A DNA stretch of 64,000 nucleotides, taken from contig OZ034967.1 in assembly GCA_964030785.1 (NCBI GenBank), positions 68,191,913 to 68,255,912 of the forward strand. Reading direction: 5' to 3'. Shown here piece after piece: positions 1-14,000 of this stretch (position 1 is the first letter of the stretch; each line of letters starts with the position of its first letter). A program made the translations under genes and the position numbers. Source of the stretch: Siderastrea siderea. Lineage: Eukaryota; Cnidaria; Anthozoa; Scleractinia; Rhizangiidae. The notes under the pieces are model-generated. The model worked only from the letters and a program-made list of their open reading frames with translations, did no database searches and had not been told where the DNA came from.

Positions 1-92
1 ATTGTTTTTCAAATTCGCCTTCAGCTGGTCAGAGCAAAAAGCTCTTTCCAGTCCCCTAACAGAACCTAATTTGAATTGTAACTTTTAATCTG

Positions 93-132
93 TTGCACGA
101 CGACCTTCCATATATGGAAGTCCGTCGTGCAA
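93..132. repeat. Short near-perfect palindrome
   Basis: Two 20-bp arms meet at a central CCATATATGG. They match except for two adjacent bases near the middle of each arm (ACGAC against ACGGA context). The arms begin TTGCACGACG and end CGTCGTGCAA. It could extrude as a 20-bp hairpin. No flanking target duplication was recognised, and an overlapping 89-codon frame looks like chance. Confidence 0.7.
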
Positions 133-444
133 TGTTCTTACGAGCTTGGAACCGTAACCTGGAAAAGATAGCCTACCCATTGGGCTTTAGGGCGGCTTTA
201 GGAGGTTTTCTAGTTGGCTGCGTAGAACTGGGAATGAGTGGTTTTTCAAAATGGCGGGCGGTAAAAAAAGTAAGCATATCGAACTCACCGAAGAATTGGG
301 GAGAAACAGGGATATTTGCAGAAGATAAAGTAGAAATCAAAGACAAGGGACAGCAGAACTGACGGTAAGGTGATAGGTTTATTGAATAGCCGACATATTT
401 CATCGCTGTTTGCTTGGAACAATGTTCGATGAGAACTCAAAATC

Positions 445-1560
445 CATGTTTCCTATAGCTCATGGTCTCATGTAAACAAAACCATACTGGTCTGAGTTTG
501 CACTGCTTTCATGAAACCAGGGCATCACTGCTCCTTGGCCTCCGAGCATGTTGTTCAACATCCTTGAGAGCTGCTCAACTTTAGTCTAATGGGGTGTTTA
601 CATGACACTAGTATGACATTCATTCTGGTACAAGTTCATTACGGTTCCCTCTCGTTTCTCTGTACCTGTTTACGTGATTACATCTGGTGTGTGAGTTCAC
701 CCGAGTAGTGGTACCAGATCAAATTCTCATACTGGTGTGGAAACCCATACTAGACAACCAGTATTGTGGAAACATAGTATAACTGCCAGAATAAACGCTA
801 CATCACCATGAAAAATGGATTTTATAACTTGTAAGTGTAAGTGTAAGTGTTGTGGGTCAATTTTATCCTTGGTTCGATAAATAGGATTGCCCAATTTCCT
901 TTGGCCAAAAATGCTGATTTAGTCACTCAGTCTTTTATGTCTTCACATGACAACGTGAAAAAATAGATCATGGTCAAATTCCACATTACAGACATTTGCG
1001 CTTGTTCTCACACACTTAAAGGCAAATGGATTGAATATCTGCTATATTTGAGAATCAAACACAGCTGTTTGCATATTTTTGGTTTAATTGTGTTCAACTA
1101 CTGAAACCAAATTAACCAGATCAAGGCTTATATTTCAGTTCAATTTACTGAACAGTTAGATACGTAAGCTGGGATAATTATGTGACTGGTATCTTCCACG
1201 TACTTTCACTGTAAGACAAAGCTGCATCACCGATCACTGCTGACATATATATACATGTATCCCTAGAACAGATGAAAAAGGATCAGTGAATTAACAACAA
1301 ATTCATGGCTAAGAATTGGCAGTTGCTCAAATGTCAGTGGCGATTTAAGACTAAAGAGGGCCACTAAAAGCTGAGGTGTGATCGCCAGGTGGGCGACTAC
1401 AATAATAAAATGTTACAATGTAGTTACTGTACAATCAAAATGAAATCAAATGTACTTTCATTGGGGTACCTTTCTTTTCTTTCCCTTCCTCAACTCTAAG
1501 TTCATTAACTGTAGTAAATTTTTAGTTCTTGGAGAAATTCAAAGCGATTCAGGAGTATTT
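445..1560 (+). repeat. Dispersed repeat, inverted partner at about 56880-59015
   Basis: This stretch matches, in reverse complement and with many gaps, the segment at about 56880-59015. Shared landmarks include GTTTACATGAGACC-like ends, a 'GAGCAGCTCTCAAG' type block, a GATCACTGCTG block, the CAGTGGCGATTT block, and a TTCCTCAACTCTAAGTTCAT block near 1490. The right-hand partner carries about 1.2 kb of extra sequence. No coding sequence was recognised in either copy, so this is a non-coding or strongly decayed interspersed repeat. Confidence 0.65.
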
Positions 1561-4451
1561 AGATCAATTCACAATATATCAAGACACCATCTTGTTTTTA
1601 TTGACATATGACTCGCCACTTACCCACAGTTCTATTGGCAAAATCCATCGATAAAAGACTTACTTCCCACCCGGGTTGGGAGGGATTTATTCAAGTAAAT
1701 ATAGTTTAATTTTTTTTTAGACTAGAGGAAATTGAATGCCACTTTATTTTGGCCTGGGCCTTTAAGAATTCGAGGATACTAACCGAACAGCAACCAATCA
1801 CTGGGTTAATTTTTAACCCTGCAAATTATGGAATGATTTAACTTAATCAGTAAAAGTAGAGAATGAGATATCTACAAAATTAAATCCACCTTCTTTCAAC
1901 TCTATTATTTTAAGTGTATTTTCCCAAAAGTCATCAAAACATAAGCTGAAATAAAAGTTATAAGACTTACCTAATTAGAAATTTTAATTTGTTGTTTGTC
2001 ATCAAAACATGCCAAAACTATAATTCAAAGTTTTTTTAAAAGGCAAGACTCTGTAGAGCTTTTGAACATTACTTGATATTACAAACATTCGTAACACGTC
2101 AGACATATATAAACATTTTGCAAGCATTCAAGAAAAGCCCAGCTAATCAATAATCGAGTTGGAAATGTTTACAACACTGTTAATGATGCTACACAAATAA
2201 ATTTAAGCTTATATGCCAAATTCAGCATTTGGGGAATAGCCTGAATTTCTTGCTTTAAGCAGGAACTGTTTGAAATAATAATTACTGAAAAGAAAAAGGA
2301 ATGCGTTTCCACCCTTTAACTTGCCCAACAAATAACACGATTGAATCGCAGTCGAGTGTACAAAAACTACATCTCTCAGCTGTTTACAACCGGAATGAAC
2401 TTTCAATTATTTAAGCCCTGAACTAACTATAAATATGAAACATCAAGGTAACGATCGATCGGAAAAGCTCTAAAAAGCTGTTTACTGAACACAAATAATA
2501 AGCTCAACTAAGCGTACACTGTATTTCCCGAAATTGCTCCCAAAAGTCATGAGTCAGAATTTAAAAGCACCGTACCTGATATTGTGACTTTGTAGCCTGT
2601 TTGACTTGACAGTTCACCCAAAGTTCTGAGCAATGCAGCGAAAAATCAAGTGTTGTCCACTTTCCGAGAAACTATTAACAATTCTTTAGTAGAGATGAAC
2701 GAAATAAAGCTAGCAAATTGCTGGTAAAACACCTTTTCAGGCCATTTTCCAGCTTTTGCCGCGAGCTGTGCGACCAGGCCTGAAAAGTGCACCAGTTAAG
2801 CACCAGTCTCTCTGAACAATCCGTGGCATTGGTGCCCAGTACTCTGCGTGCCTGCAAATTCACATCCCTAAGCTGTATGAAAAAGAATTTTTTCAAAAAA
2901 ACTGTTAACGTAGTTGGAAGGAGCATAGTCTGAAACCAAATATGCTGATTCGTTTTTACATTTATACTAAAACCTCACTAAACAGGCAATTATCAAAAGT
3001 TTAAGGTTCATTTTTTATTTCGTTTTTATCAAAAGAAAAAATAATAACGGTCGTTATTGAATAACTTACAATTTTTTCTGCAATATGACTGGGAGAAAGT
3101 ACGGATATACTGAGCTCAATGCAGTTTTAAAGTGATTTGAAATATTCCGTGCGCTCTGGTCACATGACCGATGACGTCACAACAATAAGGTTATCATGGA
3201 CCTTACTTTCATGTGAAGTTGTATTAAACAGCCAAAGTTTGCTTCTCTCTGCCTTAAACTGCCATAGCTACAGACTCCTCACCAGTCCCCTGGGAAATGC
3301 TCCTGTACAGAGCCACCTTAACTTTCAAATGCCAGATGTAAACTGGCAATTTCCAAATTGCCCATTTAAATGACCATCAGGGCACGTTATCTACTTTTAA
3401 ATTGGTAGAGGTCCGTTCCTGCAGTGAGCTAAAACATCTTTTTTGTCATAGTCACGTGACTAATGACCCCATCACCCTAACATTAATATGAGGGGTAAGT
3501 TTCACACGATTGTAAATAACACATGGTACAGCATCCTCTTAGACCACAAGTTAAGTAAGTTATTTAGCATTGAAAATTTTTCAGGTGCAAAGCATGCTGG
3601 GAAGGTTCTTATTATAATTATAACATTGTTTTTAATTATTACTATTACAACTACTCTAGCAGTTCTCTGAAACTATTACCAAGTGTGTTTGGCTGCGGAT
3701 CGCTCGGATGGAGATGGATTGCAACTTGAAAACAGTAGGTTAGTGTTTTCAGGTTTTTCCTCTGCTTCTTAGAGATTCTTACCGTGTAGCATGAAATTTT
3801 CGCGTGAGTTCAATTTCGCAGATTGCCGATTCTTTGTGTTTCGCAGGAAAAAATTTTGGCCAATTTGGATTTAAGACAACCGCAGGGAACAAATTTTCGC
3901 GGATTTCGTACAAGTTTCTCTCTGGTCTTTGACGTACGAAACTTGTATAGAGCATCAAGAGATGAAATATTGTTTTGTTTATTCTAGTTATATCTCAAAG
4001 CAACCGAAAGGTGTGACTTTGTAGACTGTTTGGGCTGGGCGAAAGGCGCAGTCAACTATTTGTTGCTCTTTAGCGGGAACAGGTCTCAACTATGGTTGTT
4101 ATCAAATTAACTCAGAGATTGCAGAGACTATTCGTTATGTTGCGATTGCAAAAAGGGAGGTACTAATAATATTCCTTTTCTCAGTCAACTCAAGTGGAAT
4201 TTAGTAACCTAAATACATGGGGTAAATTTTCGTGGATTATTTTTTAGGGGGAGTTTACTTTCGTGGATCGATGGAAAATGCGCGAAATTCGAGAAAATTG
4301 ATCCCGCGAAAATTTCATCCCCCATGAAAATTTAAATTTCAGCACATCTTTCATCCAAAAATGTGAAAATCTCCGTTCATAGCCCCTTTAAACGCCATTT
4401 ACTTGAGTCTGTTGCTGGACGGGGATTATCCAAAACGTTCTCTTCTGCACA
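1561..4451. other. Intergenic stretch, no gene recognised
   Basis: AT-rich sequence with only short frames that show no recognisable domain. Around 3785-4350 there are repeated AAATTTTCGCGG-like motifs in both orientations, suggesting an old MITE-like insertion. A CRE-like TGACGTCA lies near 3172. Being immediately downstream of the GPCR stop codon on the minus strand, part of it should contain that gene's 3' UTR. Confidence 0.5.
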
Positions 4452-4790
4452 TCACCCTGTAACGCTTGATCCTGCTGGGTCGAACGGACCCAGTGTTGGG
4501 TTGTTGGCCAATTCGACCCCCTGCGCATGGACCCTCGGTGAAGCTGATCTTGAACAGCAGCATATCATTTCCTTTATCTTCTCCCTGAATCGTTGGTTTA
4601 TTAGTGCATATGCAAACGGATTGACAGCGGAATTGAACATGATCATGGTGTGGCCAATGGAATGTGCAAAGAGCTCGTACGAATCCATTTCTAAGATGTG
4701 GAGGATTCTGTCAGTGCCCCAGCTGATTACAAAGATGACGCTGACGGTCACAACCATCAAGGTGACTCGCTTTCGTACTTTCAACACACC
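4452..4790 (-). CDS. GPCR exon 5: TM6, TM7 and C-terminus
   Basis: Starts after a CTCGCAG acceptor and ends with TGA at 4454-4452. It encodes the basic entry VLKVRKRVT, TM6 (MVVTVSVIFVISWG), TM7 with NSAVNPFAYAL, helix 8 (FREKIKEMICCC) and a 40-residue tail. TM6 has SWG where most family A receptors have CWxP. Confidence 0.9.
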   Translation of the reverse strand, partial: GVLKVRKRVTLMVVTVSVIFVISWGTDRILHILEMDSYELFAHSIGHTMIMFNSAVNPFAYALINQRFREKIKEMICCCSRSASPRVHAQGVELANNPTLGPFDPAGSSVTG

Positions 4791-7700
4791 CTGCGAGCAG
4801 AGAGATAAATGACTGGAATCTTAATTGAACATGCTACGCAGCCAGACTCGCGAAAGAGAAAATTCAAGAAATGTAATATTTATTGAGCAAGATTAATACT
4901 AAAGATTAAGTAATAAACATTAAATGTTCATAAAAGCACGTTTAAAATGTTCTTTGCAAACATGCGGTAGAGCGGGCGTTATCTCACCACACCGTTACTG
5001 GAACTCCAGTTCTCTCGGCAAAGACATGAGCGCGTAGCTTGACCGCGCAGTTATAGGGTTATTAATTTCTCTCTTGTTGACGATTTAATAAGTGGAGTAT
5101 TTTGAAATATCTTCAAGAAGAAGACAAGAAGACGCCGCGGGGAAGTTATCGGTTTGACATCATAAGTTCCCAGTCTCCTAATGCTCGCCCTTAACTTTGG
5201 ATACTCCTAAAAAATCGAGAATTCAAGAAAACAGAATAATTTTTTCGGCATTTTGCTCAGAACCGTATGGATAATTTTTTAACCTGGGAAATATTTTTGG
5301 TGAGGCAATTTAAAGATATATGTTCGTTGTTCCTCTGATTTATGTTATAGCTGATCCCAAGTTATTCCCCTCATACAGTCAAGTCCCCACCTTTTCTTAG
5401 ACCTCTCATTCCTTTACACTTGATTTTTTAACCATTTTTGAGATGTACAATCAATTCGACCCTTCTTCGTTCATGTGGCATGGCGGTGATTGACCGTTGA
5501 GCAGACAACTGCTCAAACGGCCTCCAGGAACTCAAAGAAGCAGTAAACACAAGGGAAACGCACAACAGGTTAGGTTATTCAGACTTAAGTTAGATTTCTA
5601 TGTTTCTTTCTGGTGATTATTTTTCAGTAGAAATTCAGGTCCATACAAACCCTCATATTACGCTTCGGGTACTTTGGTATTTGAAATTTTAAAAGCCTTA
5701 GAAACATATGGTATCGTAAAGAATGACCTTTTCAAAAGAAGACCCGGGCGTTGTGTTGTCTTCTCAAGTCTGCAGTCTTACATCTTTGATTACTTTAACC
5801 AAGAAAACACACTGAATTTAATTTTCAGCCAAAATAGCAACTATGCGAGATGTTTGCTTTCTCGAGTCAAATGAAAAATACGGTGCTCCAAAAATTAACC
5901 CATGAGTCCTTGCTAGCTCGTGACGTTCGTATGCCTGTTTCTTCAGTCAGTTTTCGTGACTTCGCCCATTAGTCGTTTGTAAGGTGGTGGTAGTTGTTGA
6001 TATCGTTCACGATTTCAATAACCAGAGACTAGATGCTATCGACTGACGATGTACAATCCACTTTAACTCAGATCAAGTATTCCGCACAGTTTATAAAAGG
6101 GTGAAACACTGAACGTATTACGGTAGTCCTACTCAGGAAACAATCCTGTTCTGGATTACACCCACCCAGACGATCGTAGTAAACTACTCATGACATGACT
6201 ACTATGATCAAACCATTTACCATATAAAATACACTGCCAATGCTAATAAAAAGGCATCATAATAGTACATTAGTGAGAAGGGAAGGAGCAATCAGAATGG
6301 CGATCAAAAAAGCAAGCAATTTAGCAAATTTAGGGACAAAACACTAGGAGAACAAGTTAGAAAGTTTACAATGCTATACAAGTCAAGGGGACAAGTAGTT
6401 AATTGAACATGCTGCGCAGCCAGTGCGGTCTTGTGCAAAGACATTTGTTCGAGATCCGCAAGAAATTGCTCATGATCACAATTTCTGTAGGATCTCGTGT
6501 TCACGAAACTGGGAGGAGGCTTAGGTCGTTTGAAATTCAAAGAGGCATGTGGGTAGATGCAACGTTTGGAAAAAAGTTTATTTTAGGGCGACGAAGCAAG
6601 TAAGCGCTCCCTGGCAATTGACTGAAAATTAAAGAAGTCAATCAGGTAATTCCGTAAGTAACCTTATGTTCACTGCGTTTGTACTTCATCTGAAATTTTC
6701 ATACATGTGATATAAGCAACCGTGAAGTACTTATATTTGTCATCTCTTGATATGGTGTTGTTTCAAAGTGTTTCATTAGGATATCCAAGTACCAAGAAGT
6801 GGGCTGAAAAAAAAGAGGCGCAGCCGAGTTTTTTTTTTTAACCAACAAAATTTGGCTTATTTTTGAAAAATTTCGATGCAAATGTTCTCAAAATTTTATG
6901 CTAATTAAGACCCTGTATTCAAACCGCCGTTTTGTCACGGTAGTGATTTCCTTTGTTTTCTCTTTATGAATTACCAATGAGTGAGAAAACATTATCCTGC
7001 ACTTTCCATTTTGGTACAAAGGTCTCGATCTTAAATACATAACGACCAAAAGTGAGGAGTTCTCAGTTAACTCATACCTGTTGTCGATGTGAGAGTTCAT
7101 TGTCTTCATTACGCTTGAACCACAAAGTGTACACAACTCTGGAGTATGAGCCAATCATCACCGTGCCGGAAATAACGATCAAGAAAAGCCACGTCCAATA
7201 ATAAGCCTTGGTAATCCGATCTGGCCACACTTTAACGCAGAAATTGCTAGCGATTTCCTTGTCAAATTCCGAGTAAAGGAATCTCGGGAAATGGAAAATC
7301 AACGAGAAGATCCAAGAACCAAAAATAATAACCTGAAATGTGAAATGCGTCAACCTTGTTGAAACGCTCATTCTCAAACGACGCTTAACAACATGTGAAC
7401 TCTAACGCTTAATTTTCAAATGAACACAATGCGAATTAAGATCATGTAGAGTGAAGTTAGGCATCTTTTGTGAAGGTGTAAGTATCAAAATGTGGTGTTG
7501 AACTCTTTATGATGTATAGATTGTCCACTCTTTGTATGAATTTTATATCCTTAGAAGGCTCTAAAACTAAAAGAGCATTGCTTACTTCTTGATAGCACAC
7601 TGACATACCTTCAGTTTGCACGTGGTAAGGTTTCCTTTATTTCCAAGGGGATATATCACGGCATAGTAACGTTCCACCGTGATGGCAATCAAAGTAATCA

Positions 7701-7954
7701 CCGAGGAACCTCCTCCGATCCACGCCAGTGTTGCGTCTGTCAGCAATGAGCATAAAATCTTTCCAGTTATCCCTTCAGGGTGGCTGGAAATGTGACTCAA
7801 AATCACCTCCGGAGTGAACAATATCGCGGTCGTAAGGTCCGCCACTGCCAAGTTCAGAATCAGATAATTTACAGGAATCCTACGAAAAAAATTTTAATTA
7901 CAGCTGATAAGTGTGCAAATGTGAATGGTTGGAAGCCTACGGGGCTCCAATAAC

Positions 7955-8000
<46 letters not shown>

Positions 8001-11000
8001 TTTACTACTTATATAGCGCAAATTATAATGTAAATATGATCAAATCCGCTTTACAAGATATTAAAATGAAAACGATAAAAAATAAAAAATAAAAGTTGTA
8101 AAATTACAATAAAAAAGTACAATAAGAAAGATAAAAATAATATCACTGATAATCTGATCTTGATAAAAGCATACTAAATCTTATCCTACATTAAAAGCAA
8201 TTCTAAATAAATGAGTTTTCAGGTTAGATTTAAAATTTGTGAAATTGCCCATGTTTCGTAAATGTGCAGGAAGCTTGTTCCAAAGGGGAGGGGGAGCTGA
8301 TGTAAAAGATCTGTCCGGTAGTGTCTTTTGAAGTCGGGCGCTAGGTTGATGGAGCAGTAAGGCACAGTTGGATCTAAGGCTGTATCTCGATACATCTTTA
8401 ACAATTAATAATAATGTGTCAATTTATATTGTGCAGTTAGCGATAAAACGTTTCAACTGCACAGCACTCTTAGGGTAAAATAAAGCTTAACTATAAAAAC
8501 GCCTTCCTAGATAAATGGGCCTTAACGCTATTTCGCCTGGGCTTTTTTTGAGTTCCTGAGCCTGAGGGGGGGGGGGGGGGGGGGCGGGGAGGGGCACATA
8601 GTGCCCATTTAGGTCTCGAAAAGTATTCATGCTCTTGTGGTGAAAATTGGTACGTTTTTAGCGCGTCATTAGCTTAACAGATTGGGCTTGGGATGTGTCA
8701 ACTATGACGTGGCATGACGTCGCAATGACGTCTCAAACCAGCCATTTTGAATTTTGAGGCCGCCATCTTGAATCTTGAGCTCGCAGTCATATTGTTGACG
8801 ATGACGACATCGCAAAACATATGAATTTGTTCTAAGAAACATACTTAATCAAAACAAGCACAATAAAGTAAAGGATTATTTTCTTCTTACAAACGAAGGG
8901 GAAAAACTAAGAAAAAAAGAGACCAAAAAAGATAAAAAATAGTTTAAATACACTCCTGAGTAGACAGTTGCTATGGAAACGTCAATCATCATAGACATGT
9001 CATTGACACAGAAACATTCTCCCTGATAATTTGAGGACAAGTCACGAGATTTGGTGATTATTCGTCTAGCCCTTTAAAAGTTATATTACGTTAAAGTCAG
9101 CGCAGTCAGCGCAATGTGCTCTCCCCCTTCCCAGGCTAAATAGGGTTAAGGGTTTTTTTGGTTAAAGCAACTTATAGAAGTGATATTTCTTATAAAACAA
9201 ACAAGATTGTTTCAAAGCCAAGGGGCAGCCACAAGAAAGGGAGTACTGGTGTGACTACGAACATAAACATCTTTGTACTTCTTCCCTCAATTTTGTTGTG
9301 CGTAATTTTTAAGTTTTTCCCCTTCTTGGTACTTATTGTGTAACTTTTTATACTTAGCTGTATAAGTGTAAACGTCACTCTAGCTAGTTGTTCAAAAAGT
9401 GTTTAAAAACAATGAGCAATTAAGTGCCTGTCTCTGTAAAAGCGGTCCGGTCAGTTCTGGTTCGCAAAATAAAATTGTGTGCAGAAAGCATTTCATGCCA
9501 AAGTATCCAAACCACAATTATTTTATCTCTAACATTTTACTTTGCTCTGTAAGACCAAAAACTAAATTCTCCCAATATTCAGTCGCGAAATGCCGAGATC
9601 TGTCACGATTTAGAGCAATGTTGAGCGAGCAGTGCACGGCATTCATTGTGTTTATCACTGGAAATTTTATATAGAAATTTAGATAGTCCAGTATGTTGTA
9701 CGTGGCTGAAGTTTCAAACGATTTGAACAAAAATTGCCTTTATACCATAGCGCTTTGCAACCCTATACGAGGTCTCGCGCGACGCAACCCCAAAATTTGT
9801 TATTTTTGAGACCATTTTTCTCAGCCGGCAGATGAAAGTAAATGATGGCAATGGTACACCTGTAAAGAGTAATAGTTGTTCTTCAAGAATATAAAATCAA
9901 ACGTTGTCTAAGACTACTTTTTCTGCACCAACGGTACAGACAATTTGCACTATTTTGGGTGATTTTTGTAAACAAGAAGCCGCTTTCGTAGCCGGGCTGG
10001 ATTTTACCAGAAGGCAACCAGAAAGATATAAGAACGCTTTGTGACCGTGAGCCCGAGCCAGAAAAAAATTGTAACATGAACAAAGTTCCCAAGAACATAA
10101 GAAACTTATATGGTGCGAATTTATTTTTTGGTCGCCATAAATGAACATATTTTATCTTAAATTAGGTAGGCGACATCACGTCTTTGTTGCATGGCTATGA
10201 CCACGTAAATTTGTAAATTCATCGTACCCATGCGACCTCTTGAGCATGACTGAATACCAATACCATTACCGTATTTTCTCGATTAAACGCCGGACCCCGA
10301 ATAAACGCCGGGTTCAAATAAACGCCTGGTCTACAGGGCCGAGTTTAAATAAACGCTCCCGGCGTTTATTCGGGGTATCGGCGTTTATTTGAGGTCCCTG
10401 CGTTTATTCGAGATAGGTATACCTAGGGTGGATTCATATGCTGCATACGCGTTCAACGAAAATGCGACAACCTGTTTGTTTGCATCGCATTTCGGTTACG
10501 CGTATGGGGTAGGCGTACTTCATTGGCTATTTTGATGCTGTCAACTGTGATTACTTTTCCCAAAGGAGGCAATTGCATGCTCAAATACTTGCCAAAGGAT
10601 TGCATTTTCCCGTGCTACCAAAAATGCAAATATATATCTTCACTGAATGCGAGTAGTCGATGCGCCATTGATTAATCGCATACCCTATACGCGTACCCCA
10701 AATGCGATGCAAATAAACAGGCTGTCGACTTTCCCACCCTTCCAGCATTTTAATTATCAGGGGTTTGCAGACAACCTAAACTTGTTTCCTGTCACCATCG
10801 GTTAATAAGAAGTATCCTATCATGAATAAATTCCCCTAAGAAAAATAGAAATAACGTACATCGTCACCTTCACTTTGTACCATTATTCCATCCTCCCATC
10901 TGCTTGTGCCTGCCATATCCTGATAGCTACTTCCACCACAGCTAACTACATTATAAAAAGGTATCACGTTCCACAGCATTTAAGAGCGGCTCTCTGTAAC

Positions 11001-14000
11001 TTTCACCTAGGACCATGCAAGATAGAAAAATCGAAAATTGCCAAACTTTGTCACAATAAAGGTCTTCCCAAACCATTTATAAAAATATAAGTTTCAGTTT
11101 ATTTCGGTCAATATTTTACCATTGCGACGACTTTATCATTCTGATGGCTCGGGAGCGAGTAAAAACGACTTAAAAGTGCAATAATAACAACAATCTTTTA
11201 TTAGGAAGCTCCACCACTAAAAGTGGTTTACATAGAGGTCCTAACACTAGATATATATTATATAATGATACAATTAAAATCTATAAATTAGAGCTAAAAC
11301 CGAAATATATAAATAATTACAACATATACACTACAAGGATTAAAAAAAAAATACTTAATTATAAAAAGCAGAAAAAAGACACTTCTTAAAAATTGGCAAA
11401 CTTGCTGAGTTTCTTACAGTTCTCTCTAGCTCATTAAAGTCTATGAAACAGTGGTACCGCGAACGATGTTTTCCCCAATTGTATTTGATTTTGGGGAGCT
11501 TTATAGTATCTTTATTCCGAGTATTGAAGGAGTGCATATCACTCTTTCTTACAATGTCCAAAGAATGACTTAAATCAACCGCTCGTCTTGAATTGTGAAG
11601 ACAGGAATATCAATATCAAAGCCATGTAGTATAAGTAGGATGAGCCCTTGTCATGTGTACTTTGTCAAATTTGAATTCGATCGAGTCCAGAATTTTTGAG
11701 AGATTATTAAAATTTAACCGTTTCGAGCGGCATAGTCGCACGCTAAAAAATGTTGAAATTCAGGACCAAAAAAAGCACTCTGGTATATGGCTTTCGCAGG
11801 TGAGACTACACTTGTTGGAATAAGCAATCTTTTCTCTACGATTTGATGAAAAAAAATTTTTGGGTAAATGAAATGGTAAATTTTGGGAGCGCTTTACCTA
11901 CACCCTATTTTCCAAGCGAAGACGACCTTTTGACCTTGACAGGCGGGGAAGTAATGACCAGCGTTTTCAAATAACACGCGCTAATTCCATCTTTTTTAAA
12001 ACAAGTATCACAATGCTTGGTATTTACTAATTAATAGAGCCTCAAATAAAGTCATCAGCCGAAAACAGGACTGGTTTTCGCTAGCAAATACGCTTTTTGG
12101 CCAAGGCAAACTTTGGTTGTTGGTGATTAACATCGGCAAATTTGCATAAATTTGAAACATTTTTCTTTCACAACAAACTCGCTTTTCTGCCTTCAGTTTT
12201 TTTCAAAAGAGTGGTTTAGAAAACCAATAAAGTGTTACCCAACTATTTATAAAGCAAATCGTACCTTAATGACTCTTTTCTGATGAAGAAAGGTCGAGAT
12301 TTCTTCTGGCCGCCCGTGACAACCGTCGAACATTTTTGGGTGGTCGCGACAACGTTGCTGTCACGCAATATACACTGGTCTTAAATTACAAACCAGAGAG
12401 GTCCCATCCTGGCTTTACCGTGCTATTTTGGAGCCACACATACGATCCTCGATTTAAAAGTGTGGACAGTTCACAGAAAGACAAGGCAGCAGAAAAGGCT
12501 CGGATGCTATTGAAAGTACTCAACAACTTGCAACATATAGAGCCGGCGAGGAGAGGGGATGAGGGGAAGGGCATATATTAACAGCGACGCGATTGATCAT
12601 CGGACATGTTAAAAGGACTTCCTGAGATGAAATGCCTGGATTTTTATTATTGCTTTTTTTCTTTGCTATCCTGCGGCAGAATCTGTCCGATGTTTTTTCC
12701 TACTCTTGTCTCCTGGAATGTTGTCTGGCTACCATCTCTGGGCATGACTCGTTTTTTGTTTGTTTGATTTCTTTGTGTGTGTGTTTTTTGGTTGCTGTTG
12801 TTTACTCCAATAAGTGCCACTTTTCTAAATAGAAGTGCCTGTGATAAATTTAATGCTGATGGTTTTATTTTTAACCATTCTAAACCAAAAAGAATTAATT
12901 ATAGGGGTATGCGGGACCCCCTTGCCCTAAAAACATTTCTTGATAAACAAACGTAGATATTCCGGTCCACCCCAAGCCCTTTTTTAAACCTCCGTTTTTA
13001 GTGTTGCGAACACTAGGTAATGAAAAACTGTCTTGCGGGTGTGGCTTCCACGATACTGCCTACGTCGACTACATATATATATAAACGGCTGCTAAATAGT
13101 CAGCCAAGAACACTGGCGTATGGTTTGAAAATGCCCTTTCTATGAATAAGCAAGTAAATTAACTGTAGAAAACAGCTTTCTATCATCTACGTAAGTCTAG
13201 TTACTACCACAAAGTTCCTGTTACACAAAAACTGCGGTATACTAATACACACCTTTGCAACTTCTCGGATCGATTGCTGTAATTCTCTACTATCTACCCT
13301 ACCACATAATTTGCTGCAAATTGGACCTAAACATTTGACGGACCTAAATATTTAACGGACACTTCACCTGGACAGCTGCAGTTTTTCTTACAGGACCTCC
13401 AGCGGATTCCAAACCTTTCCCGGTGTCGCGGGCATATTGTTAAACCCAAACGAACTTCATTGACCTCAAAAATGCCTTTAAAAATCAGAAAAAAAAAACA
13501 GTTCCGAGCATCGTGAAACGTCAGAATCTGTGCCAAGGTACATTGAGTTTTCTTGTCTTCGTTACTTTATGTCAAAAGGAATATATCCCTTGGAAGTATT
13601 CATCCACCCTAGCTGCCAAATATGTCTCATTGTAACAGGCGGGTATCTTGACAGAATTTTTAATTTGGGCAGTGCATAACTTCGTTTACTCCTCACTTAT
13701 CTATGGATGTACCCCAAGATGGAGAGAGGGGTGTTGCGCCCCAGGTGATAACAAATGTGGACAAATGGTGGATACCAGGAGTTATTGCATTATCTTGCTT
13801 CAGTAATACCGGCAAGTTTTTCGTGCAACGTGTCGCACAACAAGAATACGTTACAAGTTGAGAGTGTTCTCACCTATACAAGCAACAAATCTTTATTTTT
13901 CGAAAAGTAGAAGCAACTAACTTTCTGCAACCTGAACACGCGACGCGGAGGTGATAATAAGCGCAACATCGTTGCGCGAATAGTTGCACGAATGTTTTCC

